The notes beneath the pieces were generated by a model. That model was not told where the DNA came from. It did no database searches and worked only from the letters and a program-made list of their open reading frames with translations. Made by a program: the position numbers and the translations under genes. Positions 1 through 50,698 of a stretch of 64,000 nucleotides of DNA are shown piece by piece. Origin of the DNA: Amoebidium appalachense (Eukaryota; Ichthyosporea); contig CAVNZM010000007.1 of NCBI GenBank assembly GCA_963693365.1, positions 558,001 to 622,000 of the forward strand, read 5' to 3'. Positions within the stretch are counted from its first letter, which is position 1. Every line of letters begins with the position of its first letter.

Positions 1-778
1 TGCGCACCCGTTTTTTCCGTTTTATGTATGTATGACATCAGCCATGCGCACAGTATGCGTCATAAGCAGAGCCCATCCTCAGGGAGGACCAAGTCATCAA
101 TTGCGTCTGAGTTTCGACCCCTTAGCCCGCGTATATACGACGCTCCAACTCAGACAGCAACATCAACTGAACTTGGGGGGGTCAACCCGTCTTGATCGAT
201 ATCAAAGACGAGCAGGGTTGCTTATGCAAGCAAGGTGAGCAAAACGGTGAAGATGTGTGCGCAAACTAATGCAGTGCAGCGAAAAATGCGTATGTGCTTA
301 CAGATGCACGACACAGAGCAACCATGCCCGGTTGCATGGGGGGGGGGGTCTAACCGAAGAACCCGGAAAAAGGACCTGGATAGATCCGTGGTCAAGATTT
401 ATTGACACGGATAGACAGGCCGTAACATCACTACGATAACTCCACATAGAAACATACACATTCGTTCAATAACTCCAAAGCAGTATATTATTGATTATTA
501 CTTAACATGAGATTCGTTACCAACTGAATAAAAACTTATGAAAGATCAATGCGTGAAGTACGTGCCATGTCAATTGTGTGAACATACCCGATTAAAGAAA
601 CATCTGCTAGCTTCATGTCACCAAACTACATTTCAACACTGTTCGTGGTAATACGAGGCGAACTGTTCAAATTCGATAACTGTATCACTCATTACTGCAA
701 GACCTTGCATGCAATATAGACTGAACGAATCACATTACGACTCCCTTAACAACACGTGTAAGTCCCATACAGGGACCA

Positions 779-858
<80 letters not shown>

Positions 859-1589
859 TTCGTGTGTGTGTGTGTTCGTGTGTGCATGTTCGCACACGTG
901 TGTGTGTGTGCGTGTGTGCGTGCGTGTGCGAGTACACGTGCATGGGTATTTGTGTTAACATATGGGCGCATTGAGTTGATGTTGCGGTGTTTTTACCATT
1001 AACCTGCATGGATGCACGTGTATGTGTGTATGTCGATCTGTTGTCTGTGTAGGCATGTCTATGCGCGTGGATATCATGTTGCAAAAGCCCTTCGATTCAG
1101 CACAATACCATACAAGGAGCAAACAAAAAATGTGAGAGTAGGTTTAACGGTATCAAATCATGCGTAGACATTCACTCTTAACCCAACACAATCAACACCA
1201 TAGTTGATGGTTGTGTGATACACGACTCGTGTGTTGATATGATGTGTGTGGTGAGAGAACACTCGGGTGGGGCAGGGTGTGAATGTCAAGCGTTGCGAGT
1301 TCACTCTGGGTTGTATGAGTGTCTGTGCGTGCATGCATGTACTTGCGTGTTTTTAGGTATGTGTGTATGTGTGCATTGTGCGTGCGTGCCTGGGTGAGTG
1401 TGTGCTTGCATGTGTGTGTGCCCGTGCGTGCATTCCTGCCTGTTGTGTGGGTGTGTTGTGCGCGCATGTGTGTTGGTGGTGGTCACGGGGAATGGGGTTC
1501 CAGGTGGTCACTACTGATACACCAATTGAGATGGATGGATGCCACAACGCCTCAACACAAGAAGTGTGAAGGGCAAAAATGAGGTGACA
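1..1589. other. Region downstream of the DGK stop; no gene seen
   Basis: Holds a partial copy of the interspersed GTACGAAGTAC family (about 30-240, tail part), a TG/TGCG microsatellite (781-950), and TG-rich degenerate sequence (1215-1480). The small frames here are microsatellite products. Nothing else coding is recognisable. Confidence 0.6.
781..950. repeat. (TG)n/(TGCG) microsatellite
   Basis: Nearly pure TG dinucleotides interrupted by CG and TC variants. Opposing CVCV and THTH frames across it are artefacts. Confidence 0.95.
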
Positions 1590-18952
<17,363 letters not shown>

Positions 18953-20024
18953 CCTCCCTCCTGCTACCTGCTAGGTTTCATGCTCCCAAAAAAAGGTACA
19001 GCGGCACAAACAGATGTCTGCTCAAAAATGAGCGTACACTAGATTAGTTTTGTAAGAGATTAATATCTCAACAGCTATTCTTACTCTGGGTGTAAACAGC
19101 TCTGTTGCATGGTCCAGAGGTGGTATGGTAACAGAAACATCTGGCTAAATTGTTTGAGACTCTTGGCACTGCAAATGATTCATGCCACCACCACGTATGT
19201 GGTATGATTGAACGGCTAAGACGTGACTCTTCCACCTGAACGTGATATGCGTTTCGTTAGTGTTGCTATTACTACTTTTCCGATCCGGCAGTTTTTGGTA
19301 CCTTCCGGTTGTCAACTTGCCACCAAGCTTGGTTCGTTCATCTTTGTTGCGCTGTGTGCGCGACCATGGTCCAAAAAATGCGCATATCAATGAGCCACGA
19401 TTGACGTCACAGATCTTGCATTATTACCTCTAATCCAATCGCAGCAAGCAAAAACAGATGAGCCAATTGGCACTGGTTATGAGATCTTATCGTGTTACTT
19501 TATTTGGAAACACAATTCCTCATGCGCCCAATCAGATTCGAGTAGATTAGATCCATGGCAGCGCGTAGGGTGAGCCGCCCACACAGCCACGCAAAAACGT
19601 GCGCCCGTCACACTGTGCACACACACGTGCTAAACAAGATATCACGTGTTCACACTCTGTGATCACGCGCATATATTGAAGGTGTCAGAAGGGAGAGTGG
19701 AATCCTGATCAAGAAGGGCGAGCACCTACATACATGCACGTGTGTTTGAAGATAATGTGTGCGCGCGCGTATCTGTGTCTGTGTCTGACAGCTGTGTGCG
19801 CATGCAATGTGCAACTTGTGTGATGTGTACATTATTTTGACTGTTTCAATATTATTGCATGCATTGCCCCAAAAAGCACGCTGTTGAAACCTGCGTGCCC
19901 CCCCCCAAAAAAGTGGCTGACTTCACCAAGTACACCACAGTAACCAGCAAATTCAAAAAACAACACATGCCATTTCTGCCATGTCCGATCTTGCAATCGG
20001 ATATCCGCAATTCAAAAAAAGACG
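18953..20024 (-). promoter_or_regulatory. Spacer between RhoGDI stop and DGK start; likely DGK promoter region
   Basis: About 1.07 kb of moderate-GC DNA largely free of microsatellites, unlike its surroundings. It contains a perfect CRE/ATF palindrome TGACGTCA at 19402-19409, CCAAT/ATTGG elements (for example around 19434 and 19465) and no coding frame of note. The RhoGDI 3' UTR lies at its right end, with no canonical AATAAA; an AATAATA occurs near 19850 in the sense strand. Assignment as a promoter rests on position and motifs only. Confidence 0.45.
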
Positions 20025-20344
20025 CTACTCGGTAGACGTCCAGTCCTTTGCGATCTTGATTGTGTACTCAAAGTCCAGGTGGCACTGGTTGTCATCATCA
20101 ATGAACTGTGTGGGCAAAGGGAAAAAGGAATTGTTAGCGTGCGTGTGTGACAATGGCAGCCACAATGTGCTACCACACATTCAATGTCGCGACCGAGCAA
20201 GTGACTGTCGGATCCGCGGGGATCTACGAAGTTTGAACTGCCAAACAAAATGAAAAAATCGTATATGACTTGCCCCTACAGCAAACTTATAACCAACATG
20301 TGCACTCACCGGGGAGAAGGGGGGAGTGGGGGGAGGGGAGGGGG

Positions 20345-20378
<34 letters not shown>

Positions 20379-21001
20379 GGGAAGACTCGGGAGGGACAGA
20401 TGGAACATTTCGGAAGGAATTTGGGGCGGGAAGGGGGGGGGGGGGAGTCTCAGAGAGAGGACAGAGACCGAGAAAGCCTACGCTGAGAAGACTTGAGATG
20501 CATGTACCCTTTTTAATTAACAGCTTAATTCCAGAGTCAACTACTGGGCCACCTGACAAATTTCAATACGAAGCACAAAAACACACAATTTGAAGATTGT
20601 GTGTAGTTATCGGCCATCCCATACCATGCAAAAGTGAAAGTTAACACGCGTTTTTATAATAAAAAATTGAACACCCTGCTCAGGTTAACGAAAGACCCCC
20701 CCCCCTCCCCCCCCCCCCCCCCCCCCCCCCCTCCCTCCCTCCCCCCCCCCCCCCCCCCCCCCCCCCACACACACACACGTGCGTGTGTTCACACACAAAG
20801 CTAGCTCAAGGTTAAGTACATCCCATCCGGAGGAGAGGAGTGCACGTGGGAGATGGACACTCACGGGAAGGTGAGATGGGGAGGGGTGGGGTAGAAAAGA
20901 AGGGTTTTACAGTACATCTCGTACTTTCCCTACGGACAACATACAAAGACCTTAAGATCTTAAGATAATGTACAGAAAGCCCCATCATTCCGGGGGAGGG
21001 G

Positions 21002-21052
<51 letters not shown>

Positions 21053-21314
21053 CTTGAAAACGTTGAAATTGAAACAGATGTCCGACAGAAGTAAAAAACC
21101 AAAGGACCGAAAGAAAACCAAATGCATACGCAAACGACACTTTACAAAGAGCTCATGTTCAGGAATGGGGAGGAGGAGGGGGATGGGACGCCAAAAGGAG
21201 AAGGAAATAGGAGCTTGGGATGACGGTGCGAGTAGCTTAGGTTTTGATCGTGGCACAGTGGTTGTGCGTGCATGTGTGTGTGTGTGTGTGTGCGTGTGTG
21301 TGTGTGCGTGTGTG

Positions 21315-21348
<34 letters not shown>

Positions 21349-23380
21349 CATGTGTGTGTGTGTGTGTGTGTGTGGTGTGCTTGAGAAAGGGGGGGGGGGG
21401 GGGGAGGGTGGGGGGGGGGGGAGGGGAGGGCATGGGATGAGTGAGAGAGCGAGAGGGAGAAGGGGGAAGGGGGGGGGAGGGGGGGGGGGGGGGAGAGAAG
21501 GGGGAGGGGAACGGGGGAGGGAGGGAGGGAGGGAGATGTTTGAGTGTGTGGTGATTGTTTGTGTGTGTGGAGGCTTGCCTGCATGTTGATTTGTATTTTG
21601 AAGAGAAGTGGAGGGAGGAGAGGGGGGGGGGGGGGATATATGACTGCAGCCACCAATGAGTGATGCACCAGGAAAGCAGTACGAAACGAGATGGCTAAAA
21701 TCGCAAAGCAGAAAAGCGAAAAAGCTCAGGACAGGGCGGAGTATGTGTATGAGTGTGTGTTTTGGGGCGAGGGGGGGGGAGGGAGGGGAGGGGGGGGGGG
21801 GGGGGGAGGGGGAGGGAGGAAGGAAGAGGTACATGCAAGAAGAGACGGTTAGGCGCATCGACATTGGAGCGGGGAGGGGGAGGGGGAGGGGAGAAGCGGT
21901 CCGAATGTGTTAGAGTAAGATAAACACATTCACGATCGACAACACAATAAACACGGAGGCGGGGTGTGGCGATGGGGGAGGGGGGCTTGGGGAGTTGGGG
22001 GCGGCCGGGGGAGGGGGAGGGGGGGGGGGGGGGGGGGGGGAGGGAGGGTTCGCATAGTATGCACAAGGGGAAAGGTAGTAAGCAGCGGAGACGCGGGGCG
22101 GGGGGGGGGGGGGGGGGGGGGGGGAAAGGGAGGGAGGGAGGGAGCAAGGATGTAACGGAGTTGGGGGAGCGGGGGGATCCACCACGAGGATGTGTATGAT
22201 GGAACTGGAAAGGAAATGCGTAAAGAGAAACCACTCGCGGGAGGTGGGGGCGAGGGGGGAGGGAGGGGGGAATGCTCGGACACTACCACGGTTTGACAGG
22301 CTTTAATGATAACAAGACGGAAGGGTATGCAGGGCCATAGAAGAAAAGAATTTTTCAACGAAATGAACAGCCGAACCAGGAAGGAAACACCAAGGTGACA
22401 CCGGCAGATAAGTGACGGTCATATGAAGCTTATGTGTGGGGTATGTGTAAGGAAGGGCTGAGAGTAAACGGGGAGGCAGCCGTCCCAGGTCATTGGCTGG
22501 AAAGAAAGAGGGGGATTCTAAGATCGTACAGGGGACCCATGAGCAACACCAGAAGGAAACTGTAACAAGCAGGAGCAAATCAATGCAAGCCATGACATCA
22601 GCTGCAACTCAGACCCACCTTCATGTGTGCCTTGTACTCTCCTCGCGCAAGCATACCGGTGGGTGCCTCCACAAACTCCCCCCCACCGATGTCCAGGTTG
22701 CCAAACTCGCTCTTTGGGGGGTAGGACCCCAGCATCTCTGTCTCGCTCTGCAGTTTCTTGCCCATCTTCGACACAGTGCTCTGGATTTTCAATCCTGCAA
22801 CCACGGTGTGCTGCACCCGGAAGTGCACTCTGATCTTGTACTCTGCCCCCTCCTTGATCACAAGAGGCTTCTCCTTAGCCTTCTTCACGTCCTCTTCCTG
22901 CAAACGTCAAAAATCAGACATTGTGTAAGTAAAAGGGAGTCAAGCAAATTCCGGCACTAAGAACAACGAGTAAGCCAATCCGTAATAAAACGGCCAGTTA
23001 CAAATAGACAAGTTGCCCAAAAACCAACACTCACGAGCACAGCTGCACAACAACCCTATTAAGTCACCTTCCGTTTCGTCCGTTTGCTTCCCCACCCGTT
23101 CCATCACCCTAGAAAGGAAGTGCTTTTTCACCCAGACGACTAAAAGTCGCACCACAAAGATGTAACTACGCCATTTGGAGAAGAGAAGGAGCCTTACTGT
23201 GGCAACATTGAGCACAGCGGCTTCATGGCCGTCCTTGAAAATGATTTCAATCTTGCTGATGACTACACGACGGGGGTCGTCCTTAGGGGGAACATAGTCA
23301 GGGTCGATGCCAAGCGCTTTCAGGTAGGCGATCATGGCAGGATCATTCTTCTCCTTTTCGAAGAACTCTTTTTCTGACAT
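20025..23380 (-). CDS. Rho GDP-dissociation inhibitor, complete 3-exon gene (180 aa)
   Basis: Cytosolic chaperone that extracts prenylated Rho/Rac/Cdc42 GTPases from membranes and keeps them GDP-bound. Exons: 23198-23380 (61 codons), 22619-22897 (93 codons), 20025-20105 (26 codons plus TAG). All junctions are phase 0 with clean gtaagg/gtgggt donors and cag acceptors. Exon 1 begins MSEKEFFEKEKNDPAMIAYL and contains the family segment DDPRRVVISKIEIIF. Exon 2 carries LVIKEGAEYKIRVHFRVQ, VVAGLKIQ, LGSYPP and EAPTGMLARGEY, the immunoglobulin-like geranylgeranyl-binding sandwich. Exon 3 ends FIDDDNQCHLDFEYTIKIAK plus DWTSTE, matching the usual FxDDD..HL.WEW.I.I.KDW ending. At 180 aa it is slightly shorter than animal RhoGDIs (~200 aa), mainly in the flexible N-terminal arm. 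The second intron (2.5 kb) is full of poly-G, TG and GGGA tracts. Confidence 0.96.
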
Positions 23381-43807
<20,427 letters not shown>

Positions 43808-45399
43808 TTCGTTAAACTGCAGTGGTTTTAAAACGGTGTAGCATAAAGAGTTAAAAGCATGGCGAATATATTTTCTTTTTAAATAGGTAAGGGGATGTTA
43901 ACCTGTTAACTGATGTAAGATGCAGTGGACTTTGTTGATAGTGACAGAGTAGTTGTATTGAAGCATGAATGTTGCCTGTCCGTCCGGGTGGGGAGGGGGG
44001 GGGGGGGGGAGGGGGGGGGGGGGGGGGGGGGGGGGGGTACGGTACGGCAGTGTGGGCATCTAAGGACATAACTTCCTGCCTGGATGCAGCGCTGACCAAA
44101 TGAAGGTCTAAAATGGGTGGCTTGCCCACTCCATATATAAATGAAAAGGCGCATCCCTGCCCCCCCTTGGCACCCCCCCCCCCCCCCCCCTTCCCCGGGC
44201 CCCCCTGGAGATAGATCTGTACAACGATCGAGAGCCCCTAGGTATAGGGTGATTGCACACTTAAACCGCTAAAAACCTGTGTTTGATAATTTATCACCGA
44301 ATTAAAAACGTAGACCCGATAACCATAGCCCTATATGTGTATCTGGGCCCTAAAAGGGAGTGCTGCTGCTCTCTTGACCCCCGGCTTCCGTTGCAAATTC
44401 AATTCAAATTAGTTAACCGTCCAACCCCCCCCCCCCCCCCCCTCTCTCGGGCACGGCCACTTTCAAGCAACCCTCCCCTCATCCCCCCTCCCCCCCCCCC
44501 CCCCCCCTCACCCTCCCCTTCCCGGGCCCACACACACACACCACCACCACCACAAATCTTTAAAAAAGAGAGATAAAGGAGAGAGAGAGAGAGAAAGGAG
44601 GGGAAGAAGATTAAAGAGAGGATTCCGAAGACAGAACAGTTATAATTCCGAAAAAAAAAAAAAGAGATACAGCACCCTTCATGCATGTCATGCTTACTTC
44701 AGCTAAGTCATGATAGCAATTATGCCGATATCTCAGTTGATTTGGATCGACGACATGCATATTGGCGACGACCGCTACATTGTCTGGTGGTGGCAGTCCC
44801 TCCCCCCCCCCCCCCCCCCTTCCCCGCCCGGCCCTCCCTACCCTCTCCCCTCCCCCCTCCGAGGCCTCCCCCCCCACCGGCCTCTATAAAAAAACTTTGA
44901 ATAAAGATAACCCCCGAAGCTCCTTTGAAATTTTACACGCGTGCACACTGCACACACACCACGCATGCGCGCGCACGCGCTGTGCATACGTATGTTAACA
45001 CATTTCGAAGAGAGCACAGAAGGCACTATAGAACTCCGGGTTTCTGCCGTCATGCATGGCCTAATACTAACTACAAACATCATATACTTGCCTGGATAAT
45101 CAGATCCTGGGAGGGCCGTGGTGGGTGGGTGGGTTGGTGGGCGGGGGGGGGGGGGGGGGGGGGGGGGGGAGGCACTAGTACTGCGCATGCATGCATAGGC
45201 GCAACCCTCTATCTAACTTCAACAATTTGTGCAACACTGCCAACTACTAGCTACATTTTAGCATGTACATTTGGGGCTATTGTGGTTGACAACAGGGCAT
45301 GCGTGCTAAAATGTACATGTTAATATAGTGCACAAGTCCTCCAGTACTGATGTGTGAAAAGAGTGGACCTTAGGGCAGGGCACATCTTGCGATGGAAGG

Positions 45400-46500
45400 G
45401 CTTTTGTGTAACACGGCTTTATTTGTTTGCTCAGAAGACATATCACATCACACAGCTTTACATCAGAGAAATACACTGGAGTCAACCAGTATGTATATAC
45501 TACCTCTCATAGGCATTAACCAACATCTACATATAGTACTCACAGACATTTTACAGTCACTGCGTCATACAATCAGCTATATATCTCCCATTGGCAGAAT
45601 ACAACACGCAAATATATCTCACTAACTTTTCAAACACCATCTTTATATCCATTTCTTGTTTCTCATTATTTCATGGTTTTGTTTGTTTTCATTTTATCAT
45701 TTTACAACTTAGATATATCCCCCCCCCCCCCCCCCCTCCCCCCCCCCCCCCCCCCCCCCCCCCCCATTTTTTTTTTTTTATTTTTTTTTTGCGCAGTATA
45801 CTAGTATATACTCGTGTATCACTTTTCAGTTTATAGCACACTTATATCCCACACTTTTTGTTTTTACAACACGTATAAATTTCCCTTCCTTTTTTCTTTT
45901 TTTTGGTTTGTTCTTGCATTGTACAACACGTTTATGTCAACTTCGTGATTTTTTTTTTTTGCATTCTACACACGTAACACACGCACGCACACACGCACGA
46001 ACACACACACACACTATCTCTCCCCCTTGCCCATCACCCGTGCCACTCCCTGGCATTCTGATACCTCTCATCATAGAACCTCTGTCGCACAAAACAGTTC
46101 CAAGGAGAGAAGATAATCCGCATGATCCCAGTTTCAGCCATGTGATCAAACCAGATGACCCTTCTCCCCCCCTTCCCTAACCTCATTACTTTTGTGTTAA
46201 GTTCAATCGTTCTTTCTTTCTTGGCCCCCTCTTCCCTTACCGTAGCACGTGTAACGGGATACCGCACTCGCACAGGGACAGATGATTGGATGTTAAGTCT
46301 TACATGGTTTTAAATATAGATATATTACGACTGTTCTGCAGCATAATAGCGATGCAAATACTATCACTTGCGTGTTTTCTTCAACTGCCCTTTGGCCTCC
46401 CTTTCCCTCTCCGTTCTTGATAACAATCACATCTCCCCACAAAGTGACCCCCCCTACCCCTACATAGTGCAGACATATCTGCCCCGCACGTGCGCCCGCA

Positions 46501-46545
<45 letters not shown>

Positions 46546-47732
46546 CCCAGTATCTCCCCCCCCCCCCCCCCCCCCCCCATCATGCAGATTGCTCATTCCT
46601 CCTCCCATACCCCCGCAGGCTCTCAGTTCGGACCCACGACGCTTCACTCGGCAGCAACCAATAGCTGACGGCCAAAACAGCAACCAGGCGGCAAAGGAAA
46701 GGGAGGGGAGTGAGGGCATGCACGTGCAGGCACACGGCAACACGGCGGCTTTGGTGGGAGAGGGGTCAGTGTTGGTGGTGGGCCGAGTGGCAGAAGGAAT
46801 CGAGATCTTTACATGAATGGAATGGAGGAATATCACGTGTTGAGAGCCAGCGACACTGCATGAGCATTGGAGGAATATCACGTGTTGAGAACCAACGACA
46901 CTGCATGAGCATTGGAGGAATGTGACGTGTTGAGAATCAGCGACACTGCATGAGCATTGGAGGAATATCACGTGTTGAGAACCAACGACACTGGATGAGC
47001 ATTGGAGGAATATCACGTGTTGAAAGCCAGCGACACTGTGTGGTCATTGGAGGAATATCACGTGTTGAGAATCAGCGACACTGCATGAGCATTCGAGGAA
47101 CAACCACCGCTTCTCCCATGGGCGGCGAGTCACATTGATATCGTCATTCTGTGCACAGTTCTCATGCTGCCGTTTGGCGCCCAGCCTGAAAAAGGCGCAA
47201 AAACCGGATGTCGATATCATCGACCTCGGCATTTTGACGTCATTTCATTACGTCTCCCGATTGGTGATAGTTATCTGAAAAATGCAGCTCTCGGCTGTGG
47301 GCTGCCCAGCAGCTAAAATGCGAGGGGCTGAGCCCTTGAAGCAACGCGTGGTGGCGGCCAGTCAACGGCAGCACCACCCAGTGACGTCACAGCCAATGCT
47401 TTTCGGGGATCACATTGGCTTCATTTTTCAACTATGGGGCCACAGAGTCATGACCCATGCCCAAAATAGCCACCAGAAAGACACCATGATCAATTTTTGA
47501 CCTTGGCCCTCTGGGACTCTCTGGTGGTTTGATCAGATGGCTGAAACTGGGATCATGCGGACTGTCTTCTCTGCTTGGAACTGGTTTCATGCGACGAAGG
47601 GTTTATCATGTGGGGTATCAGAATGGTGGAGGGTGGAAAATGCCCGGGAGCGACATCGGGGATGGCAATGAGAGAGACAGAGATTGTTTACAATGCAGAA
47701 ACAAAAAAGGGATTTCTTTGTGTTTGTTTCTT

Positions 47733-47763
<31 letters not shown>

Positions 47764-48287
47764 GGGGGGATGATGTGTGGTGCAAAATAAACAATGTGTG
47801 TGTGTGTGTGTGTAATTGTGTAATATATAAAGCAACAAAATAAAAGAAAGGAAATACAAAAAAAGAAAAGGGAAAAAGAAAGCAAAGAAAAGAGAGAGAG
47901 AGAGAAATGTTTATGTTCTTGTTGTAAAATGAAAACCGAAAAAAAGACCGACATACATGCGTGTTGTATAATACCAAGAGTAAAAAGGAATAAAAATGGA
48001 TATCTATATAGGTGATGTTTTATTATGGCGATAGGAGATATAAACGGTTTGTATTATAACGCCAACGAGAGAGATATACCGTAACGTGTTGTTTAATGCC
48101 ACTGATTTTATAATGCAGTGACTGTGTAATGCCATTTGTGTAGCACAAGTTGTATAATGCCTATGAGAGGTACTATAGATACATATTTACTGGTTGACTC
48201 CAGCGTAGGTCTCTAACGTAAAGCCATGTGATGTAATGTACCTTCTATCAGATCTTCCGAGCAAACCAATAAAACCGTGCTATCTAT

Positions 48288-48290
<3 letters not shown>
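45400..48290. mobile_element. ~2.9-kb element with long imperfect terminal inverted repeats
   Basis: Left-arm segments match the reverse complement of right-arm segments in order. 45410-45520 (CTTTATTTGTTTGCTCAGAA, then a GGAGTCAACCAGTA block, then CTCTCATAGGCATTA) matches 48160-48280. 46040-46160 (CATGATCCCAGTTTCAGCCA) matches 47530-47650. The arms are ~750 bp, diverged and interrupted by poly-C/poly-G tracts. The interior (46.2-47.5 kb) holds a CA tract and a 45-bp tandem array and no transposase-like frame. It looks like an old foldback or non-autonomous transposon. Confidence 0.7.
46824..47093. repeat. Six-copy 45-bp tandem array
   Basis: Units start at 46824, 46869, 46914, 46959, 47004 and 47049. 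Each is 45 bp with few substitutions. Five of six contain the palindrome CACGTG; the third has GACGTG. Because 45 is a multiple of three, the array stays open as 15-residue repeats in several frames, which explains the frames seen here. Confidence 0.95.
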
Positions 48291-48322
<32 letters not shown>

Positions 48323-48707
48323 GGGCATCATTTCTGTCAAGCTCTATGGGGTGGCTACGCACGTATACGTATCCAACCCATAGCGTCCACAGCCGCAGTT
48401 CGAGTTTGAAAAAAAAAATGTGCCCTAGCTTATGATGTATGCCGTGGTCGCAAGCCATAACAGCCGTAAACTGGAGCTGCGAGTTTTGGGGAAATGCCAG
48501 TCAAACTTTGAGTTGTGCACATTCAGTGCCCCCGGCGCGGACCCCTCCTTCCCCGCCAAAAAAAAAAATGGCTATTCCTGCATGGTTTGTAGCTAGCTAA
48601 GCCCTCCTATATGCATGCACGCTTAACGTGTGTGCGGGTGTGTACACGTGTATGTGTGTGCGGCTGTGTGTATGGCTGTGTGTATGTGTGTGTGTATGTG
48701 TGTGTGT

Positions 48708-48762
<55 letters not shown>

Positions 48763-48849
48763 CAGTGTGTGTTTGTGTGTGTACATGTGATGTCACGGTC
48801 GGCGCCGAGCACGGCGCCGGTGGGGGCGGGGGGCGGGCGGGCGGGTGGG

Positions 48850-48914
<65 letters not shown>

Positions 48915-49386
48915 TTCGGATCCGCATGGATGTTGTGCCCTCAAACCCACCCACCAATCACGTCTCTGATTTAATATTATCGATGTGTACCACAGACAGG
49001 CAGATCTAGACGTGCACACACAATCATCTGATCATAGAGTCGATCACAGATCTACCAGACACTGTTAGAAATAGCTATGTAACTTCTGAGTTAGCTCTAA
49101 GGCCTACATTTTTTGAGAATGGCAGACGATTCGGAGAGCGGCTGATCACGTAACTCCCGAGCTCCCACCCTTGAAAAATAGCAAGGGTCGATTTATCGCA
49201 TGTAGGCTAGAGGGCACAGTCAGGAAGTGCCAGCTGGCCACACGCCACCTACTCCCACGCACGTGCACACATGTTATGCATGCAATTGCACAACTTCAAC
49301 GGGCCTGCAGAGGGTGTTGAATGTGGATGCACACACAATCAGCAGGCAACATACACACGCAGGCCTACACACACATGTGTACACGT

Positions 49387-49421
<35 letters not shown>

Positions 49422-50260
49422 GCACACACAAAAGATCTCTCTTAACCCCACACGGGGTCACTTCTTTTGCGCCTGTACTAAAGGCCACAGGGATACAACC
49501 ACGAGGAAATCCAGTCTCCCAGATTTATGTATGTACACCTACTACTCTACTTACTACATGGGTTGCCTAAAGCCATAATTTGCATCCCGAAATTTACAAC
49601 ACGTACTGCACATCCGTATAGTGATAATGATGGAAACATAACTAGCGACAAGCTTACCGTAGTAGAGTTTTTTACAACAGCGTATAATCATGTTGCCAAA
49701 TATGGTTGCTGCATTAGATATCACAAAAAAAACATCTCTTATGACTGATTTCCTTTTTGTTATGGCAAAAACAAAAATGCAGCGAACAATTTTAGAAATA
49801 TAGACAGGTGAGAAGGGAGAAAATGAAAAAGACAGAAAGAAAAGAAGAAAGAAATGAAGGAATAGAAAAGGAAAAGAAAAACGAAAAAAAAAAACACGCG
49901 TGATCCTGTGATGCTCATATATTTCCTCATAGACCCCATTACTCCCTGACTTGATCCGTTATACCCGTTTATTTTTACCGGAAACCCATATTTCCGTTAT
50001 CTAACCCTCTACCTTAGTGGGTGGAAGTACCGTTGGCCCCAAACTGGTGCCACTGGATAACACCCCATAAGTATATCTCGATTGACAAAAATTGTCAATA
50101 AAATTGAGTTCGGTGCAAAGCTATCTTAATAATGATCCACCATAACTAAAATACACACACCCCTCTCAAATATCTTCCCACACCCAACTCTCTCCCCCCT
50201 ACGCCATCTCCAGTTCACACCTAAATAACTAAAACATCGGTCAACACCTTCCCCCAATTT

Positions 50261-50664
50261 TCAAGCGGGGGGTTTAAACATCACGTATCCATTCATGTCC
50301 GAATTGTCGGGGCCCACGACGGGGTCCGAGAGCGAAATTGCAACCTGGTCGGAAATATGGTGGCGTGCATAGTAGTTGAGTAGGTCGATCAGGCTGGCAA
50401 AGCGCACCTGGTTGAGGCTGAACATGCCGGACTCATCTTGGAACACGGGCATGTGCAGCAGGCGGTTCATGTACCTGTGATTACGGCAACCGTGTTAGTG
50501 ACCGAGAAAATTATGGAATTTTGAGGGGGTTCAAGGTGATTCAATAACACAGGGTTCTAACTTTTTTTTTTTTAGGTGTCCTTTTCCAGGGTAGGTGAGG
50601 GTGTCCGGATGTCTGGTTCTGCTGTTTTGCATGTGTGAGTGTGTGTGCGCGCACACGAGAGAGA

Positions 50665-50698
<34 letters not shown>

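Larger units (their letters stand above)
43808..50260. other. Convergent intergenic region with a large inverted-repeat element; no gene supported
   Basis: Lies between the 3' ends of the glycoprotein gene (plus) and the SH2 gene (minus). It contains poly-C/poly-G tracts (44008-44038, 44418-44440, 45720-45766, 48291-48320, 48850-48913), CA/TG tracts (46508-46545, 48690-48760, 49389-49430), a long inverted-repeat element (about 45.4-48.3 kb) and a 45-bp tandem array. The stretches 48920-49270 and 49560-50260 are ordinary AT-balanced DNA in which I recognise nothing. Confidence 0.55.

Noticed and set aside
46381-47016. 211-codon minus-strand frame with 15-residue Cys/Ser repeats
   Set aside because: Product of the 45-bp tandem array, which stays open because 45 is divisible by three.
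46824-47093. CRISPR-like array
   Set aside because: Units are contiguous with no unique spacers, and the genome is eukaryotic. The same applies to the 50-bp array at 60961-61250.
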